A DNA stretch of 32,018 nucleotides, taken from assembly GCA_028356795.1 (NCBI GenBank), contig JAOMVH010000013.1, forward strand, positions 1 through 32,018. Reading direction: 5' to 3'. The notes under the pieces are model-generated. The model saw only the letters and a list, made by a program, of their open reading frames with translations. It was not told the origin of the DNA and ran no database searches. Made by a program: the position numbers and the translations under genes. Position 1 is the first letter of the stretch. The number at the start of each line of letters is the position of its first letter. Positions 24,945-32,018 of the stretch are shown in pieces. Origin of the DNA: Aliiglaciecola sp. (GTDB lineage Bacteria; Pseudomonadota; Gammaproteobacteria; Enterobacterales; Alteromonadaceae).

Positions 24945-25901
24945 CTATATGGTATAAGAGCTTACTTGTTTAATTCTAAGCTCCTTTGGCACCGCAAATT
25001 CAATATTTTCCTCTCTACCAGGACGCTCTGTGGCTTGCATAGCTCCCCAGCCAATAAGTTTGTCGATGACCGCTTTTACCAATACTTCAGGGGCAGAAGC
25101 ACCAGCAGTAACGCCTATATGATTGACGTTTTCGAGCCACTCTTTTTGAATACATTCAGCACCGTCGATTAAATGTGCTTTTGAACCAATTTTTTCAGCC
25201 AACTCACGCAAACGATTTGAATTTGAGCTGTTTTGTGCGCCAACAACTAATAGTATATCGCAATCTGCTGCTAACTCTCTTACCGCATCTTGACGATTTT
25301 GAGTTGCATAACAAATATCATCCTTTCTTGGGCCTTCTATGGCAGGAAACTTGTCACGAAGCGCATCAATCACATCGGCAGTATCGTCAACAGATAAGGT
25401 TGTTTGGCTACAATAATAAAGTTTCTGCGGATTTTTCACCTCTAAACCACAGACATCATCAACAGATTCAACCAAATAAATTCCGCCATCGGCATTATCA
25501 TATTGCCCCATGGTTCCCTCAACTTCGGGATGCCCTTGGTGACCGATTAAAATACATTCAATGCCTTTTTTACTCGCTCTCATAACTTCCATATGCACTT
25601 TAGTTACAAGTGGGCAGGTCGCATCGAACACCTTTAAACCGCGACTTGTCGCTTGATTTCTAACGGCTTGTGAAACGCCATGAGCTGAAAAAATAACAAT
25701 ACTGTCATCAGGCACTTCACTTAGCTCATCGACAAATTTTGCACCACGCTTTTTCAAGCCATCAACAACGAATTTGTTATGAACCACTTCATGGCGAACA
25801 TAAATAGGCGGTGCAAACATCTCCAATGCACGCTCTACTATCGTAATGGCCCTATCGACGCCGGCACAAAAACCTCTGGGATTGGCTAAATGAATTTGCA
25901 T
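24945..25901 (-). CDS. ispH: 4-hydroxy-3-methylbut-2-enyl diphosphate reductase (IspH/LytB)
   Basis: 318 residues, normal length. It performs the last step of the MEP isoprenoid pathway, reducing HMBPP to IPP and DMAPP with a 4Fe-4S cluster. Cluster cysteines are visible in the N-terminal [12 protein letters not shown], in [12 protein letters not shown] and in [12 protein letters not shown]. The catalytic glutamate lies in [10 protein letters not shown] and the substrate-binding serines in [21 protein letters not shown] is the expected C-terminal block. It is 13 bp downstream of fkpB, the classic arrangement in gammaproteobacteria, and is the last gene of the ileS-lspA-fkpB-ispH unit. Confidence 0.97.
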   Translation of the reverse strand: MQIHLANPRGFCAGVDRAITIVERALEMFAPPIYVRHEVVHNKFVVDGLKKRGAKFVDELSEVPDDSIVIFSAHGVSQAVRNQATSRGLKVFDATCPLVTKVHMEVMRASKKGIECILIGHQGHPEVEGTMGQYDNADGGIYLVESVDDVCGLEVKNPQKLYYCSQTTLSVDDTADVIDALRDKFPAIEGPRKDDICYATQNRQDAVRELAADCDILLVVGAQNSSNSNRLRELAEKIGSKAHLIDGAECIQKEWLENVNHIGVTAGASAPEVLVKAVIDKLIGWGAMQATERPGREENIEFAVPKELRIKQVSSYTI

Positions 25902-25914
25902 ATACTGTTTCCAA

Positions 25915-26349
25915 TTAGCTTACGCTAAGGATCTCCACATCAAAAATAACGGTCTGTCCAGCAAGTGGATGATTAAAATCAACGGTGACAGAATCACCGG
26001 CAACATCACGAATGATCCCAGGAATTTCAGTTCCATCAGGCTGACTAAACGCAATAATGGTTCCAACTTCAATGGGTGTTTCAGCTGAAAATCGCGCCTT
26101 GTCCATGTGATGGATATTGTCAGGATTTGGCATGCCAAATGCCTCATCGGCGTTAAGGGTAAACGACTTTTTATCCCCTTCCTTTAGACCTAAAAGGCAA
26201 TTTTCAAAATTGGCCGTTAAACTACCGTCACCCATCTGTAATTTAGCAGGTTTATCATTTACTCGCGTGCTGTCAGCAGCTGAGCCGTCAGACAACTTTA
26301 AATCAAAGTGCATCAGCACCTGGCTAGACTGATCAATCAGCTGACTCAT
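25915..26349 (-). CDS. fkpB: FKBP-type peptidyl-prolyl cis-trans isomerase (SlpA/FkpB)
   Basis: 144 residues from the ATG at 26349, which has AGGG six bases upstream. Longer in-frame extensions run into lspA and are not used. It is a small SlyD/SlpA-type [41 protein letters not shown] (the insert-in-flap region) and [18 protein letters not shown], a family signature. Unlike SlyD it has no histidine- and cysteine-rich tail. It is probably a cytoplasmic folding helper. The start overlaps the end of lspA by 17 bp, so translation is likely coupled. Confidence 0.93.
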   Translation of the reverse strand: MSQLIDQSSQVLMHFDLKLSDGSAADSTRVNDKPAKLQMGDGSLTANFENCLLGLKEGDKKSFTLNADEAFGMPNPDNIHHMDKARFSAETPIEVGTIIAFSQPDGTEIPGIIRDVAGDSVTVDFNHPLAGQTVIFDVEILSVS

Positions 26350-26845
26350 TTGAATCCCTATGATTTTCTTTATTTTTAAACATATCAACGATCAATAGTG
26401 CCGCACCAAGGCAGATGGCACTATCGGCAATATTGAAAACAGGCCAATGATACTGCTGATAGTACACATGTAAAAAGTCTACAACATAGCCATATACTAA
26501 ACGGTCGTAAACATTTCCCAAAGCGCCGCCCAAGATAAGGCAGAATGCCAGCGGCAACATGATTTGCGGTTTCGGCGTGCCTCTCAACCATCTTAAGATG
26601 ACGACACTAACCACCAACGCGATGGCGGTAAAAAACCATCGTTGCCAACCACTGGCGTCACTAAACAAACTGAACGCCGCACCATAGTTTCGCGTATGAG
26701 TGAAATTAAAAAACGAAGTAATTTGAATCGATTGATACAAATCCATACTGGCCATTACCGCATGTTTGCTCCACTGATCCAGCACAACGGTTAATACTGC
26801 GAGCCACAAAAAACGCAGCCCACTGTTCATGATTACATTACGCAT
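26333..26845 (-). CDS. lspA: lipoprotein signal peptidase (signal peptidase II)
   Basis: 170 residues from the ATG at 26845, overlapping the ileS stop by 8 bp with an AGAGA-like ribosome site in the ileS end. A start at 26830 is possible, while longer frames are simply ileS sequence in another phase. It is an inner-membrane aspartic protease cleaving diacylglyceryl-prolipoproteins before the lipidated cysteine. Four membrane helices are visible. The catalytic aspartates are in GNVYDRL and FNIADSAI, and TRNYGAAFS is the conserved asparagine block. IleS and LspA adjacency is a long-standing bacterial arrangement. Confidence 0.96.
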   Translation of the reverse strand: MRNVIMNSGLRFLWLAVLTVVLDQWSKHAVMASMDLYQSIQITSFFNFTHTRNYGAAFSLFSDASGWQRWFFTAIALVVSVVILRWLRGTPKPQIMLPLAFCLILGGALGNVYDRLVYGYVVDFLHVYYQQYHWPVFNIADSAICLGAALLIVDMFKNKENHRDSNESAD

Positions 26846-29669
26846 ATTGTCTCTTTTCACCTTCGCCTTCGACATTATCAACACAGCGATGACATAGTTC
26901 TGGATGCGAATCATCACTGCCAACGTCCTCACGATAATGCCAACAACGCACACATTTCTTATCTTGAGACTTAATGATACTGAGCCACAAACCGTCGATG
27001 TCAGTATCAAGTGCATTATCAGGCTTATTATCGGTAGATACGAGCTTGGCTGCCGAGGTGATCAATACAAAACGTAATTCATCTTCAAGTTTTGATAGCG
27101 CGCTGGCTAATTCAGGGGTTGCAAACAGAGTCACATTGGCTTCTAACGATGCACCCAATTTTCCATCTTTACGTTGTTGTTCAAGAGCACGATTAACCTG
27201 ATCTTTTACCGCTAATACTTGCTGCCAAAACTCGTCATCAAAGCTAGTATCAAGTTGCTTTTCTGGCAACCCTTTGTACCAGGTCTCAGTAAACACATAA
27301 GGTGCTCTGTCGCCCGGCATTTCCTGCCATAACTCTTGAGCTGTGAAACTGGTGATCGGTGCCATCCAGCGCACTAAGGCTTCAACAATGTGATACAAGG
27401 CAGTTTGACAAGAACGACGAGCTAAACCATCGGCTTTGGCGGTGTACTGGCGATCTTTGATTATATCGAGATAAAAGCTCCCCAACTCGATAGAACAAAA
27501 CTGCATCATCTTTTGTGTCACGACTAATAAATCGTACTTTTCATATGCTTCAATAATTTCTTGTTGCACTGCCGCGGCACGAGAAACGGCCCACTTGTCT
27601 AACTCAACCATGTCGTTGAAATCAACCAGATCAGTTTCTGGATTGAAACCGTTTAGGTTGGCTAACAAAAAACGCGCGGTGTTACGAATACGACGATAAG
27701 AATCAGCAGAGCGTTTGAGTATTTCATCAGATACGGCGATCTCACTGCGATAATCTGTTGAGGCAACCCACAAACGCAATATATCTGCGCCTAATTTGTT
27801 GATAACATGTTGTGGTGCTACCGTGTTACCGATAGATTTCGACATTTTCTTGCCTTCACCATCAACAGTGAAGCCATGGGTTAATACTTGCTTGTATGGC
27901 GCATGGCCTTTTTCAGCTACCGAAGTCATCAACGACGACATAAACCAGCCTCGGTGTTGATCTGAACCTTCTAAGTATAAATCAGCAGACGCTGGAATAT
28001 CGTCGCGGCTATCCACCACAAAATGGTGAGTCACACCTGAGTCAAACCATACATCTAATGTATCGGGTACTTTCACGTAGGTTTGTGCGTCTTGCTCACC
28101 CAAAAATTCTTCTGGGTCGATGTCCCACCAAGCTTGAATACCTTTCTCTTCAACCAACTTGGCAACGCGCTCAAGTAATTCGTCGCTATTAGGATGCAAA
28201 TCGCCATTGTCTTTGTTAACAAACAAGGCAATCGGCACACCCCAGGTGCGCTGTCTAGAAATACACCAGTCTGGACGGCCTTCTACCATGCTTTCAATGC
28301 GGCTTTGGCCCCACTCTGGGATCCACTGTGTTTTGGCAATTTCATCAAGTGACTGTTTGCGTAAGCCATTTTTATCCATACTAACGAACCACTGTGGAGT
28401 CGCACGGAAAATGATGGGCGTTTTGTGTCGCCAACAATGAGGATAGCTATGGGTATAAGCATGGTGATGAACCAAGGCTTTGTGTTCAATAAGCACGTCC
28501 ACGATATGCGCGTTAGCTTTGAAAACGTGTTCGCCTTCGAACAGCTCTGTACCTTGCAGATACACACCATTGGCACCCACAGGATTAGCTACTTCTAAAT
28601 CGTATTTTGCGCCTACGTTAAAATCGTCGACACCATGGCCAGGTGCAGTATGCACACAACCGGTTCCTGACTCTGTTGTAACGTGATCGCCGAGAATGAG
28701 CGGTACAGTGAAATCATAAAATGGATGCCAGATTTGCTGATTCTCTAGGGCATCTCCATGGCAGAATCCCAAGGCATGATAATGTTCCACACCAAAGCGG
28801 TCCATACAGTCTTTAACCAAATCAGATGCCACAACCAAACGTTCTTTACCGTTTTCGCCATCAACCTGAACTAAGGTATATTCTAGTTTAGGGCTGACAC
28901 ACACGGCTCTGTTTGCAGGTAAAGTCCAGGGTGTTGTGGTCCAAATAACGACGGACACAGGACCTTCACCAACGTGATCTTCTGGGTGTTTAAATGATTG
29001 AACCAACCCATCTGGGTCTTTAGCGCCAAAACGCACATCAATAGACGGCGATCGTTTGTCTTGGTATTCAACTTCAGCTTCAGCCAAAGCAGAACCACAA
29101 TCGGTACACCAATGAACAGGTTTAAAGCCTTTTTCTAGGTGTCCAGAACGCACAATACCACCTAGTGCACGAATGATGTCGGCTTCAGAGGTGAAGTCCA
29201 TCGTTTTGTATGGTTTATCCCACTCTCCAAGTACGCCCAAGCGAATGAAGTCACGCTTTTGACCGTCAATTTGACGTTCTGCATAGTCACGACATTTTTG
29301 GCGAAATTCAGCGGCGGTGACTTTTTTTCCAGGTTTTCCGACTTTCTTTTCAACTTGCAGCTCAATAGGCAAACCATGACAATCCCAACCGGGCACATAA
29401 GGCGCATCGAAATCAGACAATGTTTTCGCTTTTACAATCACATCCTTGAGAATTTTATTCACCGCGTGGCCAATGTGAATATCACCATTCGCGTAAGGAG
29501 GGCCATCATGCAAAACAAAAGGAGTTTTGCCTTTTTTGGCCGCGCGAATTTCGTGGTACAGACCTTTTTCTGTCCACTCTTTCAGCATTTTCGGTTCCCG
29601 CTGTGCCAAGTTTCCGCGCATCGGAAATTCAGTTTCGGGCAAATTCAAAGTATGTTTGTAATCACTCAT
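26838..29669 (-). CDS. ileS: isoleucyl-tRNA synthetase
   Basis: 943 residues, full bacterial length. It charges tRNA-Ile and edits misactivated valine. HIGH motif: [16 protein letters not shown] at about 57-72. The editing domain has [15 protein letters not shown] and [16 protein letters not shown]. The KMSKS loop is [10 protein letters not shown] near residue 600. The C-terminal zinc finger has CVRCWHYR and CHRCVDN. This is the bacterial, mupirocin-sensitive-type architecture with the C-terminal zinc ribbon. It lies 33 bp downstream of ribF and overlaps lspA. No T-box or other leader structure is seen, as expected for a gammaproteobacterium. Confidence 0.98.
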   Translation of the reverse strand: MSDYKHTLNLPETEFPMRGNLAQREPKMLKEWTEKGLYHEIRAAKKGKTPFVLHDGPPYANGDIHIGHAVNKILKDVIVKAKTLSDFDAPYVPGWDCHGLPIELQVEKKVGKPGKKVTAAEFRQKCRDYAERQIDGQKRDFIRLGVLGEWDKPYKTMDFTSEADIIRALGGIVRSGHLEKGFKPVHWCTDCGSALAEAEVEYQDKRSPSIDVRFGAKDPDGLVQSFKHPEDHVGEGPVSVVIWTTTPWTLPANRAVCVSPKLEYTLVQVDGENGKERLVVASDLVKDCMDRFGVEHYHALGFCHGDALENQQIWHPFYDFTVPLILGDHVTTESGTGCVHTAPGHGVDDFNVGAKYDLEVANPVGANGVYLQGTELFEGEHVFKANAHIVDVLIEHKALVHHHAYTHSYPHCWRHKTPIIFRATPQWFVSMDKNGLRKQSLDEIAKTQWIPEWGQSRIESMVEGRPDWCISRQRTWGVPIALFVNKDNGDLHPNSDELLERVAKLVEEKGIQAWWDIDPEEFLGEQDAQTYVKVPDTLDVWFDSGVTHHFVVDSRDDIPASADLYLEGSDQHRGWFMSSLMTSVAEKGHAPYKQVLTHGFTVDGEGKKMSKSIGNTVAPQHVINKLGADILRLWVASTDYRSEIAVSDEILKRSADSYRRIRNTARFLLANLNGFNPETDLVDFNDMVELDKWAVSRAAAVQQEIIEAYEKYDLLVVTQKMMQFCSIELGSFYLDIIKDRQYTAKADGLARRSCQTALYHIVEALVRWMAPITSFTAQELWQEMPGDRAPYVFTETWYKGLPEKQLDTSFDDEFWQQVLAVKDQVNRALEQQRKDGKLGASLEANVTLFATPELASALSKLEDELRFVLITSAAKLVSTDNKPDNALDTDIDGLWLSIIKSQDKKCVRCWHYREDVGSDDSHPELCHRCVDNVEGEGEKRQYA

Positions 29670-29702
29670 TGAGGCTTAAATCCAAATTTTAGTGTTCGTT
29701 TT

Positions 29703-30629
29703 CTATTGTGCGCAAAGAAGCTGTTTTGCCTGTTGCGCATCCAATTGTATTTGTTGTTTTAATAGTTCAAAGCTATCGAACTTAATTTCATCGCGCAGTT
29801 TATGGTTAAATTCAACGCGAATCATGTTGCCATACACTTGCTGATTAAAATCAAAAATGTGCACTTCTAATTGGGAACGCTCACCGTTTAAGGTTGGGCG
29901 TTTACCAACGTTAGCAACGCCCTTATAAACCTGATTCTCAATCAAAACATTCACGGCAAATACACCATTAATGGGTGCAATACAGCGTTTTAGCAAGACG
30001 TTTGCTGTTGGAAACCCAATCGTTCGGCCCTTTTTTTCACCATGCACTACTTTTCCGGCAATACTGAAAGTGCGACCTAACATATCATTGGCTTTTTGAA
30101 AGTCTCCGCAGGCCAATGCATCACGAATCTCGGTTGAACTGATCCGGCAGTCTAGATGACGAAAGCTTTGGGTGCTGACAACTTGATAATCACAATATCG
30201 CCCGTGCTCTTGAAGCATAGAGAAATCGCCTTGACGACCCTTACCAAAACGGAAATCATCGCCAACAACCAAAAATTTCACACCCAATTTATCAACTAAC
30301 AAGTCGTTGATGAAATCATGGGCATCACTGCTTGCGAATTGTTTATCAAATTTGATACACAACAACCGATCTACACCCAAGCTTTTTAGTTGTTCGTACT
30401 TGTCACGCAATCGACTTAGACGAGCAGGTGCATGTTTGGGAGTAAATACTTCTTCAGGTTGTGGCTCAAATACCATGACAGTTGAAGGCAATCCAAGCTT
30501 CTTGGCCTGACTAATTAAGTTAGTCAACACCGCTCGATGTCCCAAATGTACACCATCAAATTTGCCTATTGTTAGCACACACCCTTTGTGTTTCTCACGG
30601 ATATTATGCAAACCTCGGATTAATTCCAC
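29703..30629 (-). CDS. ribF: bifunctional riboflavin kinase/FAD synthetase
   Basis: 308 residues starting at GTG 30629 with GAGG six bases upstream. The N-terminal FMN adenylyltransferase domain shows IGKFDGVHLGHRAV at about 21-34 and VVGDDFRFGKGRQGD. The linker CRISSTEIRDALACGDF leads to the riboflavin kinase domain with VVHGEKKGRTIGFPTANV, GVFAVNV, GVANVGKRPT and LEVHIFDF. It makes FMN then FAD in the cytoplasm. It sits between murJ and ileS, as in many gammaproteobacteria. Confidence 0.97.
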   Translation of the reverse strand: MELIRGLHNIREKHKGCVLTIGKFDGVHLGHRAVLTNLISQAKKLGLPSTVMVFEPQPEEVFTPKHAPARLSRLRDKYEQLKSLGVDRLLCIKFDKQFASSDAHDFINDLLVDKLGVKFLVVGDDFRFGKGRQGDFSMLQEHGRYCDYQVVSTQSFRHLDCRISSTEIRDALACGDFQKANDMLGRTFSIAGKVVHGEKKGRTIGFPTANVLLKRCIAPINGVFAVNVLIENQVYKGVANVGKRPTLNGERSQLEVHIFDFNQQVYGNMIRVEFNHKLRDEIKFDSFELLKQQIQLDAQQAKQLLCAQ

Positions 30630-30703
30630 GAATTACCTCAAAAACCCAGCACTATGACGTCCAACTGACGCGAATCCCAAAGGCCGGAATTATAACCAAC
30701 TGA

Positions 30704-30730
30704 GGCATGAATACCAATGCTATTCATGCC
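30704..30730. other. perfect 10-bp hairpin between murJ and ribF
   Basis: GGCATGAATA and TATTCATGCC flank a seven-base loop. No T run follows on either strand, so it is not a standard intrinsic terminator. It may protect the murJ 3' end or be a protein-binding palindrome. Confidence 0.6.
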
Positions 30731-30823
30731 TAGCGGCTAATACATCAAGGAAATACTCATTTAAATGGATTCAGCCATATTATCTGGCTAAACTTTAGAC
30801 AATGTAATCTATGGAAAACGAGT

Positions 30824-32018
30824 TCATCGGATTTGATGGGTTGCGGCAAAACTGTGTTTACGCACCCCTAAAATCAGCAGACTAATAACAAACGCAGCAA
30901 ACCCTATAATAATCAATTTGCCCAGCTCTAGAGCCCGTAACCAAGCGCTCAAATCTAACCAATCAGGGATACTTGGATTGAAGTACATAATGGCGGCAAT
31001 CATCACACAGCAAGACATCACAATTCTGACCAGTAGCCAAATTGTTTGACGGGTAATACGGTAGACCCCTAATTGATGTAATTTTGCATACAATAATCCT
31101 GCATTCATTGTCGCCGACAACGCAGTTGCTATTGCTAGTCCAACATAACTAAACGGAATAGCGAAAATGACATTAAACACCATGTTGGCAACCATGCAGT
31201 AGATACCAAATCGCACTGGCGTTTTCAAATCTTGCCGTGAATAAAAGCCAGGAGCCAAAACCTTCACCAACATAAAACTTAACAAGCCAGTTGAGTACGC
31301 CATCAAACTCATAGATGCCATAGTTGCATCGCTGGCTTTAAACGCACCGCCATAAAAGATCGTTAACAGCATGGGTTCAGCTAGCACAAAAAGACCCGCG
31401 GCCGCAGGCAAACCAAGTAAACAAACCAACTTAAAGCCCCAGTCGATGCTATTGCTAAATGCTTGCTTGTCCTCACTCACATGTTGATTGGACAGAGTCG
31501 GTAAAATTACGGTGGCGATGGCAATCCCAAATAGCCCAAGGGGAAATTCGAGTAAACGATCAGAATAATAAAGCCAACTTGGTGAGCCCGTCTGCAAAGC
31601 AGTGGCAATCATGGTGTCGAATAACAAATTGATTTGGCTAACAGACACCCCAAAAAGCGCTGGTATCATTAACATTCTAACTTTCGTTACCTTGGGATCA
31701 GACCAAGCCCATCTGGGCCTTACCAATACGCCCGCGCGATATAAAAAGGGTAATTGAAAAACCAGTTGGACCACGCCACCAATGAACACCCCCCATGCCA
31801 AAGCAAACTCGGGACGAGCCATTTGAGGCGCCAAAAACATAGCCATTGCAATAATGGATACATTTAATAAAACTGGAGTGAAAGCCGCGACAGCAAATTT
31901 ATTTAGTGCATTTAGAACAGCCCCAGACAACCCCGTTAGCGAGATAAAAAACAAATAGGGAAAGGTGATTTTTAACATCAGCGCAAACGATTCAAACTTG
32001 GCACCGCCGGGTTCATCA
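30824..32018 (-). CDS. murJ: lipid II flippase MurJ (MviN), N-terminus cut by window edge
   Basis: The frame is open through the right edge: upstream of the internal ATG at 31978 it continues as DEPGGAKFESFAL. About 398 residues are visible, against roughly 510-520 in the family, so the first quarter is outside. It moves lipid II across the inner membrane for peptidoglycan synthesis (MOP superfamily). Hallmarks are TFPYLFFISLTGLSGAVLNA, the long run of membrane helices, YYSDRLLEFPLGLFGIAIAT and VLAPGFYSRQDLKTPVR. The gene is followed by a 190-bp gap before ribF. Confidence 0.96.
   Translation of the reverse strand, partial: DEPGGAKFESFALMLKITFPYLFFISLTGLSGAVLNALNKFAVAAFTPVLLNVSIIAMAMFLAPQMARPEFALAWGVFIGGVVQLVFQLPFLYRAGVLVRPRWAWSDPKVTKVRMLMIPALFGVSVSQINLLFDTMIATALQTGSPSWLYYSDRLLEFPLGLFGIAIATVILPTLSNQHVSEDKQAFSNSIDWGFKLVCLLGLPAAAGLFVLAEPMLLTIFYGGAFKASDATMASMSLMAYSTGLLSFMLVKVLAPGFYSRQDLKTPVRFGIYCMVANMVFNVIFAIPFSYVGLAIATALSATMNAGLLYAKLHQLGVYRITRQTIWLLVRIVMSCCVMIAAIMYFNPSIPDWLDLSAWLRALELGKLIIIGFAAFVISLLILGVRKHSFAATHQIR

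Noticed and set aside
25175-25585. Plus-strand 136-codon frame opposite ispH
   Set aside because: Antisense to a complete, motif-verified ispH. Low-complexity His/Gln-rich translation is typical of shadow frames.
26846-27016. 57-residue N-terminal extension of lspA
   Set aside because: It is simply the ileS 3' end read in another frame, and LspA family length is reached from 26845.
29259-29672. Plus-strand 137-codon frame opposite ileS
   Set aside because: Antisense to the conserved N-terminal part of IleS, with no independent support.

Overview
This window looks like chromosomal DNA of a marine gammaproteobacterium, most likely in the Alteromonadales. The inference rests on a classical murJ-ribF-ileS-lspA-fkpB-ispH block, a PilV/W/X/Y1/E minor-pilin operon, a FadE-type acyl-CoA dehydrogenase, moderately AT-rich DNA and exosortase/PEP-CTERM components. 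No rRNA, tRNA, CRISPR array or intact insertion sequence was recognised.

Positions 1-7345 look like one edge of an extracellular polysaccharide locus of the exosortase-A type. On the minus strand are a truncated wecB and an acyl carrier protein. Divergently transcribed are an AMP-forming acyl-CoA ligase and a fold-III PLP decarboxylase, both of exosortase-A-associated type, then a membrane-anchored parallel beta-helix protein and a secreted PL14-like polysaccharide lyase. Together they suggest ACP-tethered synthesis of an amine-bearing acyl group for a glycan, followed by polymer editing or cleavage. A frameshifted AraC-type regulator remnant abuts the lyase gene.

Positions 7320-11605 (minus) hold a three-gene, overlapping envelope transport cassette: an MMPL/RND permease, a LolA-like periplasmic protein and an outer-membrane beta-barrel protein. 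The 450-bp gap upstream contains a possible decayed coding remnant and the fadE control region, with a FadR-like operator.

Positions 12065-16969 hold fadE, then a segment of about 1.6 kb carrying a PEP-CTERM protein gene. The segment is bounded by two direct copies (145 bp, 139 identical positions by eye) of the fadE 3' end plus terminator. This resembles the footprint of an insertion at a gene 3' end. The PEP-CTERM gene has a sigma-54-like promoter. A frameshifted family-3 solute-binding protein gene follows.

Positions 17059-24615 hold a small ORF, a single-pass coiled-coil protein, a bidirectional terminator, and the minus-strand pilV-pilW-pilX-pilY1-pilE operon. PilY1 has a von Willebrand A fold apparently split by two tandem beta-sandwich-like modules.

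Positions 24945-32018 (minus) hold housekeeping genes: ispH, fkpB, lspA, ileS, ribF and a truncated murJ. The first four overlap or are closely spaced and probably form one operon.
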